Below the pieces are notes generated by a model. That model did not search any database, was not told where the DNA came from, and saw only the letters and a list, made by a program, of their open reading frames with translations. 44,541 nucleotides of DNA from CAYVZU01 sp964455935. Its GTDB lineage: Bacteria > Fibrobacterota > CAYVZU01. The stretch is taken from NCBI GenBank assembly GCA_964455935.1, contig CAYVZU010000015.1, positions 1 to 44,541 on the forward strand, in the 5' to 3' direction. This document shows, piece after piece, positions 7,456 through 15,422 of this stretch; position 1 is the stretch's first letter, and each line of letters opens with the position of its first letter. The position numbers and the translations under genes were made by a program.

Positions 7456-8289
7456 ATGGCCAAGTCATCCCGGTTCGTTTCGATACTCATCATCCCGGAT
7501 GGGGGCGGCAAGACGGTCCAGTTCAAGCTTCGCTCCTGGACGTTCAAACTCCTTTGTGTTGTTCTACTGGGAGGCGTTGCGCTGTTCCTCGTCTCCATTC
7601 TCCTGTCGGGCCGCATTGCCGCTAAAGTCCAATTGGCCGATTTTCTGGCAAAGCAGAACGAGCAACTGCAGGAGAAGAGCCGAAGAATCGAGATCCTTGC
7701 CGTCGAGGTGGCCGAGATTCGGAAACGCGAGGAAAAGGTCCGCATTCTGGCTTCGACATTTCTTACTTCCGCCACAACCGGCCGCGCGAACGGAGCAAAG
7801 GGCGCAGAGCCGTCGGATGCCCTTGTGTCGGACCTCGAACGCCAGCAGAAGACGCTGGAAATCGCCTCCGGCGACGGGAGTCGCGACACCCGGATGCAGT
7901 CCGCCATCCCCACTCTTCGTCCCGTGGACGGCTGGATCACACGTCGTTTCTCCACCGGTACGGGCCAGGCTTCCGCTGCGGAAAACCACACCGGCGTGGA
8001 TATTGCCGCCGCGACCGGCACACCGGTTTTTGCCTCTGCCGCGGGGATCGTCACAACGGCCGGCTGGGACCAGTATTATGGAAAGCTTGTGATTGTGAAT
8101 CACGGATTTGGCTATGAAACCACGTATGGCCATTGCAGCCGTCTGCTGGTTAAAAAAGGCGACATGGTCCGCCGGGGCGAGACTATCGCGCTGGTGGGCA
8201 GTTCGGGCCGCAGCACCGCGCCGCACTTGCATTACGAAGTGCGGAAGGCGGGCGTTTCGGTTGACCCGCTTCTATTCTTTGTGCACTAA
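7456..8289 (+). CDS. M23-family (LytM) cell-wall peptidase, membrane-anchored
   Basis: The 277-aa protein has a short cytoplasmic N-terminus, one membrane segment at about residues 31-52, a coiled coil at about 60-95 and a C-terminal LytM/M23 domain. The zinc ligands are present: HTGVD (HxxxD) and HLHYE (HxH), so an active peptidoglycan endopeptidase acting in the periplasm is likely. It begins 4 nt after parB and ends 11 nt before the bactofilin gene. M23 peptidase and bactofilin pairs are known cell-shape modules, in which the bactofilin positions the peptidase (for example Helicobacter CcmA with Csd proteins). Confidence 0.9.
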   Translation: MAKSSRFVSILIIPDGGGKTVQFKLRSWTFKLLCVVLLGGVALFLVSILLSGRIAAKVQLADFLAKQNEQLQEKSRRIEILAVEVAEIRKREEKVRILASTFLTSATTGRANGAKGAEPSDALVSDLERQQKTLEIASGDGSRDTRMQSAIPTLRPVDGWITRRFSTGTGQASAAENHTGVDIAAATGTPVFASAAGIVTTAGWDQYYGKLVIVNHGFGYETTYGHCSRLLVKKGDMVRRGETIALVGSSGRSTAPHLHYEVRKAGVSVDPLLFFVH

Positions 8290-8300
8290 AGGAGGTCCGC

Positions 8301-8657
8301 ATGGGAGATGATCTGAGCGGAAAGGGCTTGAATACAATTATCGGAAAAGGAAGTACCTTCGAAGGTGAACTCAATGTGATGAACAGTCTGCGTGTCGAGG
8401 GAGTTGTTCGCGGCAAGATCCGTTGTTCCGATGTCCTTACGGTTGGCCGTGAGGGGATGATCGAGGCCGAAATGAGCGTGAAGAGCGCGATTCTCAGCGG
8501 CAAAGTCGTGGGGAACGTAGCGGCTGCGGACCGCGTAGAATTGGATGCGGGTTCATCGCTGCACGGCGACATCACCACGCGGCAACTGGTGATCAATGAG
8601 GGTGCGTTTTTTCATGGACATTGCCAGATGAATGCAGGGGAAGAGATACGAGAATAG
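8301..8657 (+). CDS. Bactofilin
   Basis: This is a 118-aa protein of the bactofilin (DUF583) family, a nucleotide-free cytoskeletal polymer built from a right-handed beta-helix. After a short disordered start, IGKGSTFEGEL opens the helix and roughly regular turns follow (LRVEGVVRGKI, LTVGREGMIEAE, AILSGKVVGNV, VELDAGSSLHGDI). A strong AAAGGAGG precedes the ATG. It closes a compact parA-parB-peptidase-bactofilin run. In Myxococcus, bactofilins scaffold ParABS at the poles, so a structural link between segregation and envelope growth is plausible here, but this is inference from context. Confidence 0.93.
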   Translation: MGDDLSGKGLNTIIGKGSTFEGELNVMNSLRVEGVVRGKIRCSDVLTVGREGMIEAEMSVKSAILSGKVVGNVAAADRVELDAGSSLHGDITTRQLVINEGAFFHGHCQMNAGEEIRE

Positions 8658-8823
8658 AGGCTCCAACCCAAATCTCCCAACCAAGATGGCCGGCCATTGA
8701 GTTGCCGTACGCCCGCTGCCTGAACCACATTGCCCGGAATTCAGCCCTGCGTCGAACGGGACAAGAAAAGGGCCGGCCCGCGATGCACTGGCGCTTGCCT
8801 TTCACTCTCAATCAAGAACGGCC

Positions 8824-11439
8824 ATGAAAATGACTGTCGCGAGCGGCGAACCGAAGAACGGCACATCGTCTGGACTTCCCTCTCTCGATGCCGCGTTGCA
8901 GGGCGTATTGCCGGGCGACAACATTGTCTGGCAGGTCGAGTCGATTCACGAATATCTCCCCTTCATTCGACCGTATTCCCGCTATGCGCTAAGCCGAAAA
9001 ACTCCGTTGGTGTATTTTCGTTTTGGCCAGCACGCACGCCTGCTGCCGGCCGGCTCAAAGGCCAGGGAATACCGGCTTCATCCCGAGGGCGGGTTCGAGG
9101 CGTTTATCTCAGAGATCTTCGATGTTATCGAGAAGACCGGAGAAGGCGCGTACTATCTTTTCGATTGCCTCTCGGAGTTGGCTGTTGACTGGTATAGCGA
9201 TCGCATGCTTGGCAACTTCTTCTCCCTTGCCTGTCCCTATTTGTATCAGTATCGGACCGTTGCCTACTTTGCGCTCCTCAAAAACCATCACACGGCCGAT
9301 GCCATCGTCGCAATCCATAACACCGCGCAAGTCGTTCTTGATGTCTACCGCAATCGCGAACACATCTATATACAACCCGTAAAAGTGGACGGCCGCTACT
9401 CGCCCACATTGCATACGCTTCATGTATGGGAAGGAGAAGAATTCAGGCCGGTCACGCGTAGCGCCACGATAACCGAAATTCTTTCGGGCGTTCCTCAACC
9501 TTGGCTGGATTTCGCCGCGCAGCGCGTGGGCGTGTGGCAGAGGATATTCCAGGGCGCCCAGACTGCGTTGGAGCTGGTGAACAGCGGGAAGCTGCCCGGA
9601 TACGAGGCCGAGGCGCACTTTGACCGAATTCTGCGCATGGCCATCACGCGGGATGACAGAGTACTCCACCTGGCGGAAACCTATTTCAATCTGGCCGATC
9701 TTCTGGCGATCCGAAAGCGCATGGTGGGCACGGGGCTCATTGGCGGCAAGTCGGTGGGCATGCTTCTCGCCCGCGCCATTTTAAAGGGCTCCGACAGGAA
9801 ATGGCGACAGCTTCTAGAAGAGCATGATTCGTTTTACATCGGCTCGGACGTCTTCTACACATACCTTGTTCACAACGACTGCTGGTGGCCCATTCGTCGG
9901 TTAAAGAAGTCGGGACAGTTGACGGAGAACGCGCAGGAGGTCCGGGAACGGATTCTGGGCGGGCATTTTCCCCAGGAGATTTTGGAGCAGTACAAAGAGA
10001 TGCTCGATTATTTTGGGCAATCGCCGGTAATTGTGCGCTCGAGTAGTCTTCTTGAAGACGCGTACGGCAATGCGTTTTCCGGAAAATACGAGAGCGTTTT
10101 CTGCGCGAATCGCGGTACGCGCGATGAACGCCTTGCCGAGTTCACGCGCGCGATTCAGACCGTTTACGCGAGCACTCTCAGCCGCGAAGCGTTGCTGTAC
10201 CGCGAGCAGCGCGGTCTTCTGGAAAACGACGAACAAATGGCGCTTTTAATCCAACGGGTTTCGGGCGACGCCTACGGGGACTACTTCTTTCCTCAAGCCG
10301 CCGGGGTGGGGTTCTCCTTTAACCCGTACGTCTGGAATACGGCAATCGATCCAAAAGCCGGCATGCTGCGCCTCGTGTTTGGCCTGGGAACCCGGGCGGT
10401 CGACCGCACCGACGACGACTACACCCGAATCGTGGCGCTCAACGCGCCCGATTTGCGGCCCGAGGGCAGCCGGGACCAAATGCGAAGGTACACCCAGCGC
10501 AAGGTGGACGTCCTGGATTTGGCGCAGAACCGCCATGCCAGCTACGATTTTGAATCCATTGCCTCGGCCACAAAGATGCCGCAATTGGACGTTTTTGCCT
10601 CTCAGGATAGCGAAGGCCCGGCCGCGGTCATGGGAAGCGAACCAAAGTGGAGATTGACATTCGAAAAACTGCTTGCGTCCGATTTTGTGGCCAATATGGG
10701 CGAGATGCTGAGCGCGCTTGAGCGCGCTTACGATTACCCGGTTGACGTGGAATTCACGGTTAATTTTCTTGAAAACGGCAGCTACCGGATCAACGTCGTG
10801 CAGTGCAGGCCCTTTCAGGTGAAGCGGACCGGCCGCGCAGCCCCAGCGCAGTCCCGGCCAAACGAGGGACGCCTGGTTCTAAGGACGGACGGTCCGGTCA
10901 TCGGGAACGCAAAGGATCTCACGCTGGACCGGATTGTCGTCGTGCGTCCGGCAACCTATGGCAAATTAGGTGAATCGGACCGATATTCGGTTGCGCGTCT
11001 CATCGGCAGGATACTCAAATCCGAACCGCAGGCGGCCACGACAATGCTTCTGGGACCCGGCCGGTTCTGCACGTCGGTTCCGTCCCTGGGAATACCGACC
11101 GCGTTTGCCGAAATCAACAACGTATCCGTGCTGTGCGAGATTGCCGCCATGCACGAAGGCCTGGTGCCCGATGTTTCGTTGGGCACGCATTTCTTCAATG
11201 ATTTGGTGGAGCTTGACATGCTGTATCTGGCGGTGCATCCGCGCAAAAACTCCGATTTGTTTCAGGAGGACGTACTTCTTCGTCGTCCAAACAGCCTTTC
11301 GGCCATACTGCCGCAGGAACGTGAATGGGAACATGTCATTCATGTAATCGAAAGTCGGCCGGGCTTTGTTCCCCGCTTGCATGCCGATCCGTTATTGCAG
11401 AAAGCCGTTCTCTACCTGTCCGACTCGGACCAGCCGTAA
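8824..11439 (+). CDS. PEP/pyruvate-binding domain protein with KaiC-like N-terminus
   Basis: This 871-aa protein is usually annotated as a PEP/pyruvate-binding or pyruvate phosphate dikinase-like protein. Residues about 15-230 resemble a RecA/KaiC fold (SGLPSLDAALQGVLPGDNIV), but the Walker A glycines and GKT are missing (WQVES instead). This block also has the characteristic YLFDCLSELAVDWYSDRM segment. The region from about 305 (GLIGGKSVGML) through about 405-425 (VIVRSSSLLEDAYGN, FSGKYESVF) to about 690 (VQCRPFQ) is the ATP-grasp nucleotide-binding domain of PPDK/PEP synthase. The phosphohistidine and PEP/pyruvate barrel domains are absent, so it cannot run the full dikinase reaction alone. 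The ATG lacks a strong ribosome site. The substrate is unknown; a role in phosphotransfer signalling is only a guess. Confidence 0.8.
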   Translation: MKMTVASGEPKNGTSSGLPSLDAALQGVLPGDNIVWQVESIHEYLPFIRPYSRYALSRKTPLVYFRFGQHARLLPAGSKAREYRLHPEGGFEAFISEIFDVIEKTGEGAYYLFDCLSELAVDWYSDRMLGNFFSLACPYLYQYRTVAYFALLKNHHTADAIVAIHNTAQVVLDVYRNREHIYIQPVKVDGRYSPTLHTLHVWEGEEFRPVTRSATITEILSGVPQPWLDFAAQRVGVWQRIFQGAQTALELVNSGKLPGYEAEAHFDRILRMAITRDDRVLHLAETYFNLADLLAIRKRMVGTGLIGGKSVGMLLARAILKGSDRKWRQLLEEHDSFYIGSDVFYTYLVHNDCWWPIRRLKKSGQLTENAQEVRERILGGHFPQEILEQYKEMLDYFGQSPVIVRSSSLLEDAYGNAFSGKYESVFCANRGTRDERLAEFTRAIQTVYASTLSREALLYREQRGLLENDEQMALLIQRVSGDAYGDYFFPQAAGVGFSFNPYVWNTAIDPKAGMLRLVFGLGTRAVDRTDDDYTRIVALNAPDLRPEGSRDQMRRYTQRKVDVLDLAQNRHASYDFESIASATKMPQLDVFASQDSEGPAAVMGSEPKWRLTFEKLLASDFVANMGEMLSALERAYDYPVDVEFTVNFLENGSYRINVVQCRPFQVKRTGRAAPAQSRPNEGRLVLRTDGPVIGNAKDLTLDRIVVVRPATYGKLGESDRYSVARLIGRILKSEPQAATTMLLGPGRFCTSVPSLGIPTAFAEINNVSVLCEIAAMHEGLVPDVSLGTHFFNDLVELDMLYLAVHPRKNSDLFQEDVLLRRPNSLSAILPQEREWEHVIHVIESRPGFVPRLHADPLLQKAVLYLSDSDQP

Positions 11440-11443
11440 CCGT

Positions 11444-11570
11444 CACCACAGAGGCACAAAGAAAATAGGGACGGGATTGAATAAAATAACAAAGCAAGTG
11501 ATTGGAGCTGCCATCGCCAAAGGATTCTGTGAAACAGTTCCTTTCTGCGCCCTCTGTGTCTTCGTGGTGA
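11444..11570. repeat. 127-nt element with imperfect terminal inverted repeats
   Basis: CACCACAGAGGCACAAAG at 11444-11461 is matched in reverse complement by the segment ending at 11570 (read backwards, CACCACGAAGACACAGAGGG), about 15 of 19 positions. The element fills the gap between two convergent genes. Accessions of the ACCACxxAGxCACAxAG type are widespread dispersed repeats in environmental genomes. It may act as a bidirectional transcript end or be a small non-autonomous element. Confidence 0.5.
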
Positions 11571-11585
11571 ATCGAATCTTAGCGT

Positions 11586-13149
11586 CTATTTTTTCCGAAA
11601 CCGTCTGTAATCGATTCCGTATTTAATCACTTTGTACTGCATGATTCGCTTCGTGATTCCCAGGGCCTCCGCGGCTTTGGCCTGATTGCCCTGCATATCT
11701 TTGAGCGAATCCACAATCAGTTCCTTTTCATACGCCGAGACCAGCTCGGTGAATTGGCCGCGCCTGGCCGTGGTTTTCTGGTCTTTCATCTGCAAGGTGG
11801 GCGGCAAATGATGACCGTGGATCACCCCGTCGGACGACAGAAGGACGGCGCGTTCAATGCAGTTTTCCAGTTCGCGCACATTCCCCGGCCAGTGATAGGC
11901 CGAAATCATATCAATCGCGGGTGTGCTGATGCGGGTTATGACTTTGCCGGTTTCCCGGGCGTACTTTTGCGCGAAGTGATCGGCCAGGAGAAGAACGTCC
12001 GCGCCGCGGTCGCGCAAGGGAGGTAGATGGATTGGAAAGACATTGATCCGGTAATACAGGTCCTGACGAAAACGGCCGGACACGACATCGGCTTCCAGAT
12101 CGCGGTGAGTGGCGGCAACCAGGCGTACATTTGTCTTCATGGTTTTGGATGCGCCCAGACGCTGGAACTCGCGCTCCTGAACGATGCGCAGAAGCCGTGA
12201 TTGGGCCGAAAGCGAGAGTTCCCCGATTTCATCCAGAAAAATCGTTCCTCCCTTGGCCGCCTCGAAGTGGCCAATACGCTGCTGAAACGCGCCGGTGAAG
12301 GCGCCCTTCTCGTGGCCAAAAAGCTCGCTNNNNNNNNNNAAGCGGTTCGGGCAACGCCGCGCAATTCACCGCCACAAAAGGGCCGCTTCGCCGGGGACTG
12401 CGCTGGTGAATGGCCCTGGCCACCAATTCTTTGCCTGTGCCGGTCGCGCCGCGAATGAGAACGGTAGAGTTGGAATCGGACACCTGCGCGATCAGGCGGA
12501 AAACTTCGCGCATGGCGCGCGAATTCCCCACCATTTCCGACGGCCTTCCTCTTTCTTCCAGCACGGAGCGCAGTCGCAGATTCTCGGCTTCCAGAGCCGC
12601 GCGGTTCTCGGCCTCCTTCTGCCGTGCCAAAACCGTCTGGGCGATCAGGTTCGAAACGGCCTCCAAAAAGCGGAGTTCGCCGTCGAGTGTAATGGATTCC
12701 TGGACTCGCACGCGATCGGCGGACAAGGTGCCCACCACGCGTCCGCCGGCCCGAATGGGCACGCAAAGAAAAGAAAGATCCGTCAGGCTCAGGTTTTTCC
12801 GTGCGCCTGTCCGGTCCAAAAACAGCGGCTCTTCGCTTACGCGCGGAACAGCAACGGGCCGGCCGGTTTCAACCACCCGTCCGATAATCCCTTCGCCGCG
12901 GCGGTACCGGCCTTTTCGCCGCTGTTCTTCCGAAAGCCCGTGCGCCACTTCAATGGCTACCTCGCTGTCCTCCGATTGCAGAATGGCGATGGTGCCGTGG
13001 CGCATTTTCGCCTGCTCCGCCAGAACCGCAAGGACCTTTGCCATTACGGACTCCAGCTCACCGCCGGTGGCCAGCACGCGGGCGATTTCATAAAGGACCT
13101 CAAGGCCGTCGAAGCTCAGAAAATTGCCGATCCGATCGGTTCGTGGCAC
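11586..13149 (-). CDS. NifA-like sigma-54-dependent transcriptional activator (interrupted by assembly gap)
   Basis: The order is a GAF sensor domain (about 15-180: YRRGEGIIGRVVETG, RKNLSLTDLSFLCVPI), an AAA+ domain (Walker A GATGTGKE, then GAFTGA, Walker B GGTIFLDEIG, VRLVAATHRDLE, WPGNVRELENCIERAV) and a C-terminal HTH (QAKAAEALGITKRIMQYK). The layout and linker text match NifA rather than NtrC: no receiver domain is present. The Cys pair of oxygen-sensitive NifA between the AAA+ and HTH domains is absent. The 10-N gap separates LPEPL from SELFGHEKGAF; the family usually has two residues there, so the gene is very likely intact. I prefer GTG 13149, which GGAG precedes by 9 nt; ATG 13254 adds 35 unconserved residues. 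It is divergent from a sigma-54 promoter that it probably serves. Confidence 0.82.
12330..12339. other. Assembly gap (10 N)
   Basis: Ten N bases lie inside the AAA+ domain just before the GAFTGA loop of the activator. With exactly 10 bases the two halves are out of frame. A true gap of 6 nt (two residues, typically Leu-Glu before SELFG) restores the family sequence, so the N count looks like a placeholder. Confidence 0.9.
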
Positions 13150-13277
13150 AGCGAATACTCCATGAAAAATTGAATGCGCCGAATTCGGCAAGTACCCTAA
13201 TCCGGTGAATCCCAGCGAGCGGATCCTTACAGCCTGTCCTTCAAACCAAAGCATTGGACCCGTCCGGCCGCGCTAGA

Positions 13278-13292
13278 TATTTTCATAAAATA
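13278..13292. promoter_or_regulatory. Inverted repeat in the divergent regulator/amt intergenic region
   Basis: TATTTT-CAT-AAAATA has perfect 6-nt arms. It lies about 95 nt upstream of the sigma-54 core and between the two divergent genes, where an activator site or the activator's own promoter would be expected. It does not match the NifA consensus TGT-N10-ACA. Confidence 0.3.
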
Positions 13293-13385
13293 CAAAAAAG
13301 TTCCAACAAATAACAGATGCGACGAAATCGTATCATCCGAAAATCAAGGAATGCCCCAAATACGCCGGATTCCCCGATTTGGAGG

Positions 13386-13401
13386 TGGCACGGACGTTGC
13401 C
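13386..13401 (+). promoter_or_regulatory. Sigma-54 promoter of the amidotransferase-amtB operon
   Basis: TGGCACGGACGTTGCC matches the sigma-54 consensus TGGCAC-N5-TTGC exactly. The invariant GG (13387-13388) and GC (13399-13400) are separated by the required 10 nt. Transcription would start near 13412, about 16 nt before the ATG of the first gene. The NifA-like activator encoded divergently is the obvious candidate regulator. Confidence 0.88.
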
Positions 13402-13427
13402 ATAGCATATGGGCGAAGGAGATCGCA

Positions 13428-14132
13428 ATGAAGAAAACCATTCTTGTCCTGGAACACGCAATACAAGAGGGAACGGGCTCACTCGGGATTTATTTGGAGG
13501 GAGCCGGGTTCCTGCTTCAGACCGTCCGGTTGCACGCCAAAGACCCAATTCCTCCGGAGGCCCTATCCATGCACGGCGTCATCTCGATGGGAGGGCCCAT
13601 GAATGCTTACGAGGAGGAGAAATACCCGTTTTTAAAAGAAGAGGCTGAATTCCTTGAAAAAGCCATTTGGTCGGGCATGCCGGTGCTGGGGATCTGTCTT
13701 GGCGCGCAGATGATCGCCCGGTCGCTGGGCGCCCGCGTATACAAGGCGGCGCACCGGGAGGTCGGATGGCATAAGGTTCAGCTCGAAGATGATGCGGCCC
13801 AGGATCTTCTATTCCGCGGAGCCAATGCGGAATTGGACGTTTTTCAATATCACGAGGACACGTTCGAGATTCCCGAGGGAGGGGTTTTGCTGGCCAGGTC
13901 GTCCCGTTGCCGGAATCAGGCTTTCCGGGTTGGCAACGCGTACGGATTGCAGTTTCATATCGAGATGATCGGCCGCATGATCGAGGAATGGTTCAGCGAT
14001 CGCGCCTTTGATCGAACCAGACTCTACGACCAATACCAAAGCCTTTTTCCTTCTCTCAAAAAGCAGAATGAAATTCTTTATGGTAATCTGCTGAGATTTT
14101 TTAAAACAGGAGTCCTCTATGAGCAGCATTAA
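13428..14132 (+). CDS. Class I glutamine amidotransferase (GuaA-type domain), orphan
   Basis: This is a 234-aa stand-alone class I glutaminase domain. The nucleophile elbow VLGICLGAQMIAR carries Cys90, and LQFHIEM carries the His177 and Glu179 of the triad. The text between them (DVFQYHEDTF, RCRNQAF) is that of the GMP-synthase-like subfamily, whose members are also called YfeJ-type. It has no fused synthetase, so the ammonia acceptor is unknown; it may simply act as a glutaminase or as a gamma-glutamyl hydrolase. AAGGAG precedes the ATG. It is the first gene behind a sigma-54 promoter and overlaps amtB by 14 nt, tying it to nitrogen status. Confidence 0.85.
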   Translation: MKKTILVLEHAIQEGTGSLGIYLEGAGFLLQTVRLHAKDPIPPEALSMHGVISMGGPMNAYEEEKYPFLKEEAEFLEKAIWSGMPVLGICLGAQMIARSLGARVYKAAHREVGWHKVQLEDDAAQDLLFRGANAELDVFQYHEDTFEIPEGGVLLARSSRCRNQAFRVGNAYGLQFHIEMIGRMIEEWFSDRAFDRTRLYDQYQSLFPSLKKQNEILYGNLLRFFKTGVLYEQH

Positions 14133-15360
14133 TTATGGCGACACGGGCTGGGTCCTTATATCCAGCATTCTGGTCCTTATGATGACGGTGCCGGGCCTGG
14201 CCTTTTTCTATGGCGGGCTGGTCCGCAGAAAAAACGTGCTTTCGACCATGATGCAGTCATTTTTTATTGCGTGCCTTGTCAGCATCCAGTGGGTGCTGTT
14301 TGGCTATAGCCTGTCCTTTGGACCCGATGTGGGTCACTTCATCGGGAACCTGTCCTGGGCTGGTCTAAGGCAAGTGGGATTAATGCCCAACATGGATTAT
14401 GCGGGCACCATTCCCCACCAGCTCTTCATGATGTTCCAGCTCATGTTCGCCATCATCACTCCGGCCTTGATTACTGGCGCATTTGCCGAGCGCATGAAGT
14501 TTTCGACATTCGTCGTGTTCATCCTGTTGTGGGCCACACTGGTCTATGATCCCGTCTGTCATTGGGTTTGGGGCACCGGTGGATGGCTGAAAAAGCTGGG
14601 TGCGCTCGATTTCGCGGGCGGCACCGTGGTGCATGTTTCATCGGGGATCTCGGCCCTGGCCTGCGCATTGTTTTTGGGCAAGCGCAAAGGATTCCGCGAA
14701 CATGCAATTCCGCCGCATAACATGACGTACTGCTTCCTGGGCGCCAGCCTGCTTTGGGTCGGTTGGTTTGGGTTTAATGCAGGCAGCGCCCTGTCGGCTA
14801 ACGAACTGGCGGTTTCGGCATTTGTGACCACCAATACGGCTGCGGCCGCGGCGGCGCTGACCTGGGCGGCCATCGAGTGGGTGTTCCATCGCAAGCCGAC
14901 CGTGCTGGGGGCCGCTACCGGCGCCGTTGCGGGATTGGTGACCATTACTCCCGCCTGCGGCTTTGTTTCTCCAATGTCGGCAATCTGGATTGGAACCCTT
15001 GCCGGATTGGTCTGCTATATTTCGGTTGCCGTAATCAAGAACAGGCTCGGCTACGATGACAGCCTGGACGCCTTTGGCGTCCACGGCGTGGGTGGAATGA
15101 CGGGGGCCTTGGCGACCGGCCTTTTCGCGCAAAAGGCGGTTAATACCGCCGGCAATGATGGGCTGATCTTCGGCAATCCGGGATTGTTCGGAACGCAGCT
15201 TCTGGCTGTGGGCGTTACTCTGGCATATGCTTTTGTGGTTACAGTCATCCTTCTGAAAGTCCTCGATGTTCTCATGGGGCTGCGCGTGACCGAAGAGGAT
15301 GAGGTGATTGGATTGGATCACACCCAGCACCGCGAGAGCGCCTATACGCTGATGGACTAG
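14119..15360 (+). CDS. amtB: Ammonium transporter Amt
   Basis: The 413-aa inner-membrane protein of the Amt/MEP/Rh family conducts ammonium across the membrane. It starts directly with the first membrane helix (ISSILVLMMTVPGLAFFYGG), with no cleaved signal. The two pore histidines lie in VVHVSSGISAL and FGVHGVGGMTGAL. The C-terminal tail GLRVTEEDEVIGLDHTQHRE is the conserved regulatory segment that contacts PII. It is preceded by AGGAG and overlaps the amidotransferase gene by 14 nt. The PII gene two genes downstream completes the usual amt-PII pairing. Confidence 0.96.
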   Translation: MSSINYGDTGWVLISSILVLMMTVPGLAFFYGGLVRRKNVLSTMMQSFFIACLVSIQWVLFGYSLSFGPDVGHFIGNLSWAGLRQVGLMPNMDYAGTIPHQLFMMFQLMFAIITPALITGAFAERMKFSTFVVFILLWATLVYDPVCHWVWGTGGWLKKLGALDFAGGTVVHVSSGISALACALFLGKRKGFREHAIPPHNMTYCFLGASLLWVGWFGFNAGSALSANELAVSAFVTTNTAAAAAALTWAAIEWVFHRKPTVLGAATGAVAGLVTITPACGFVSPMSAIWIGTLAGLVCYISVAVIKNRLGYDDSLDAFGVHGVGGMTGALATGLFAQKAVNTAGNDGLIFGNPGLFGTQLLAVGVTLAYAFVVTVILLKVLDVLMGLRVTEEDEVIGLDHTQHRESAYTLMD

Positions 15361-15401
15361 ATGGAAGCGCGATTCCATTTCATCCGCCGTAGTTGCGGCG
15401 G
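15361..15401 (+). other. Two adjacent hairpins between amtB and the next gene
   Basis: ATGGAA-GCGCGA-TTCCAT (15361-15378) and CCGCCG-TAGTTG-CGGCGG (15384-15401) are perfect 6-bp hairpins immediately after the amtB stop. No U tract follows, so they are more likely mRNA stabilisers or processing points than terminators, and could set different levels for the upstream and downstream genes. Confidence 0.45.
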
Positions 15402-15422
15402 CTTCGAAAGGGGAAACCGAAT

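Noticed and set aside
6621..8054. Minus-strand frame of 477 codons across parB and the M23 gene
   Set aside because: It is the antisense shadow of two well-supported genes and no protein motif is present.
12137..12766. Frame across the N gap on the minus strand
   Set aside because: It is out of frame with the activator domains on both sides and exists only because N bases are read through.
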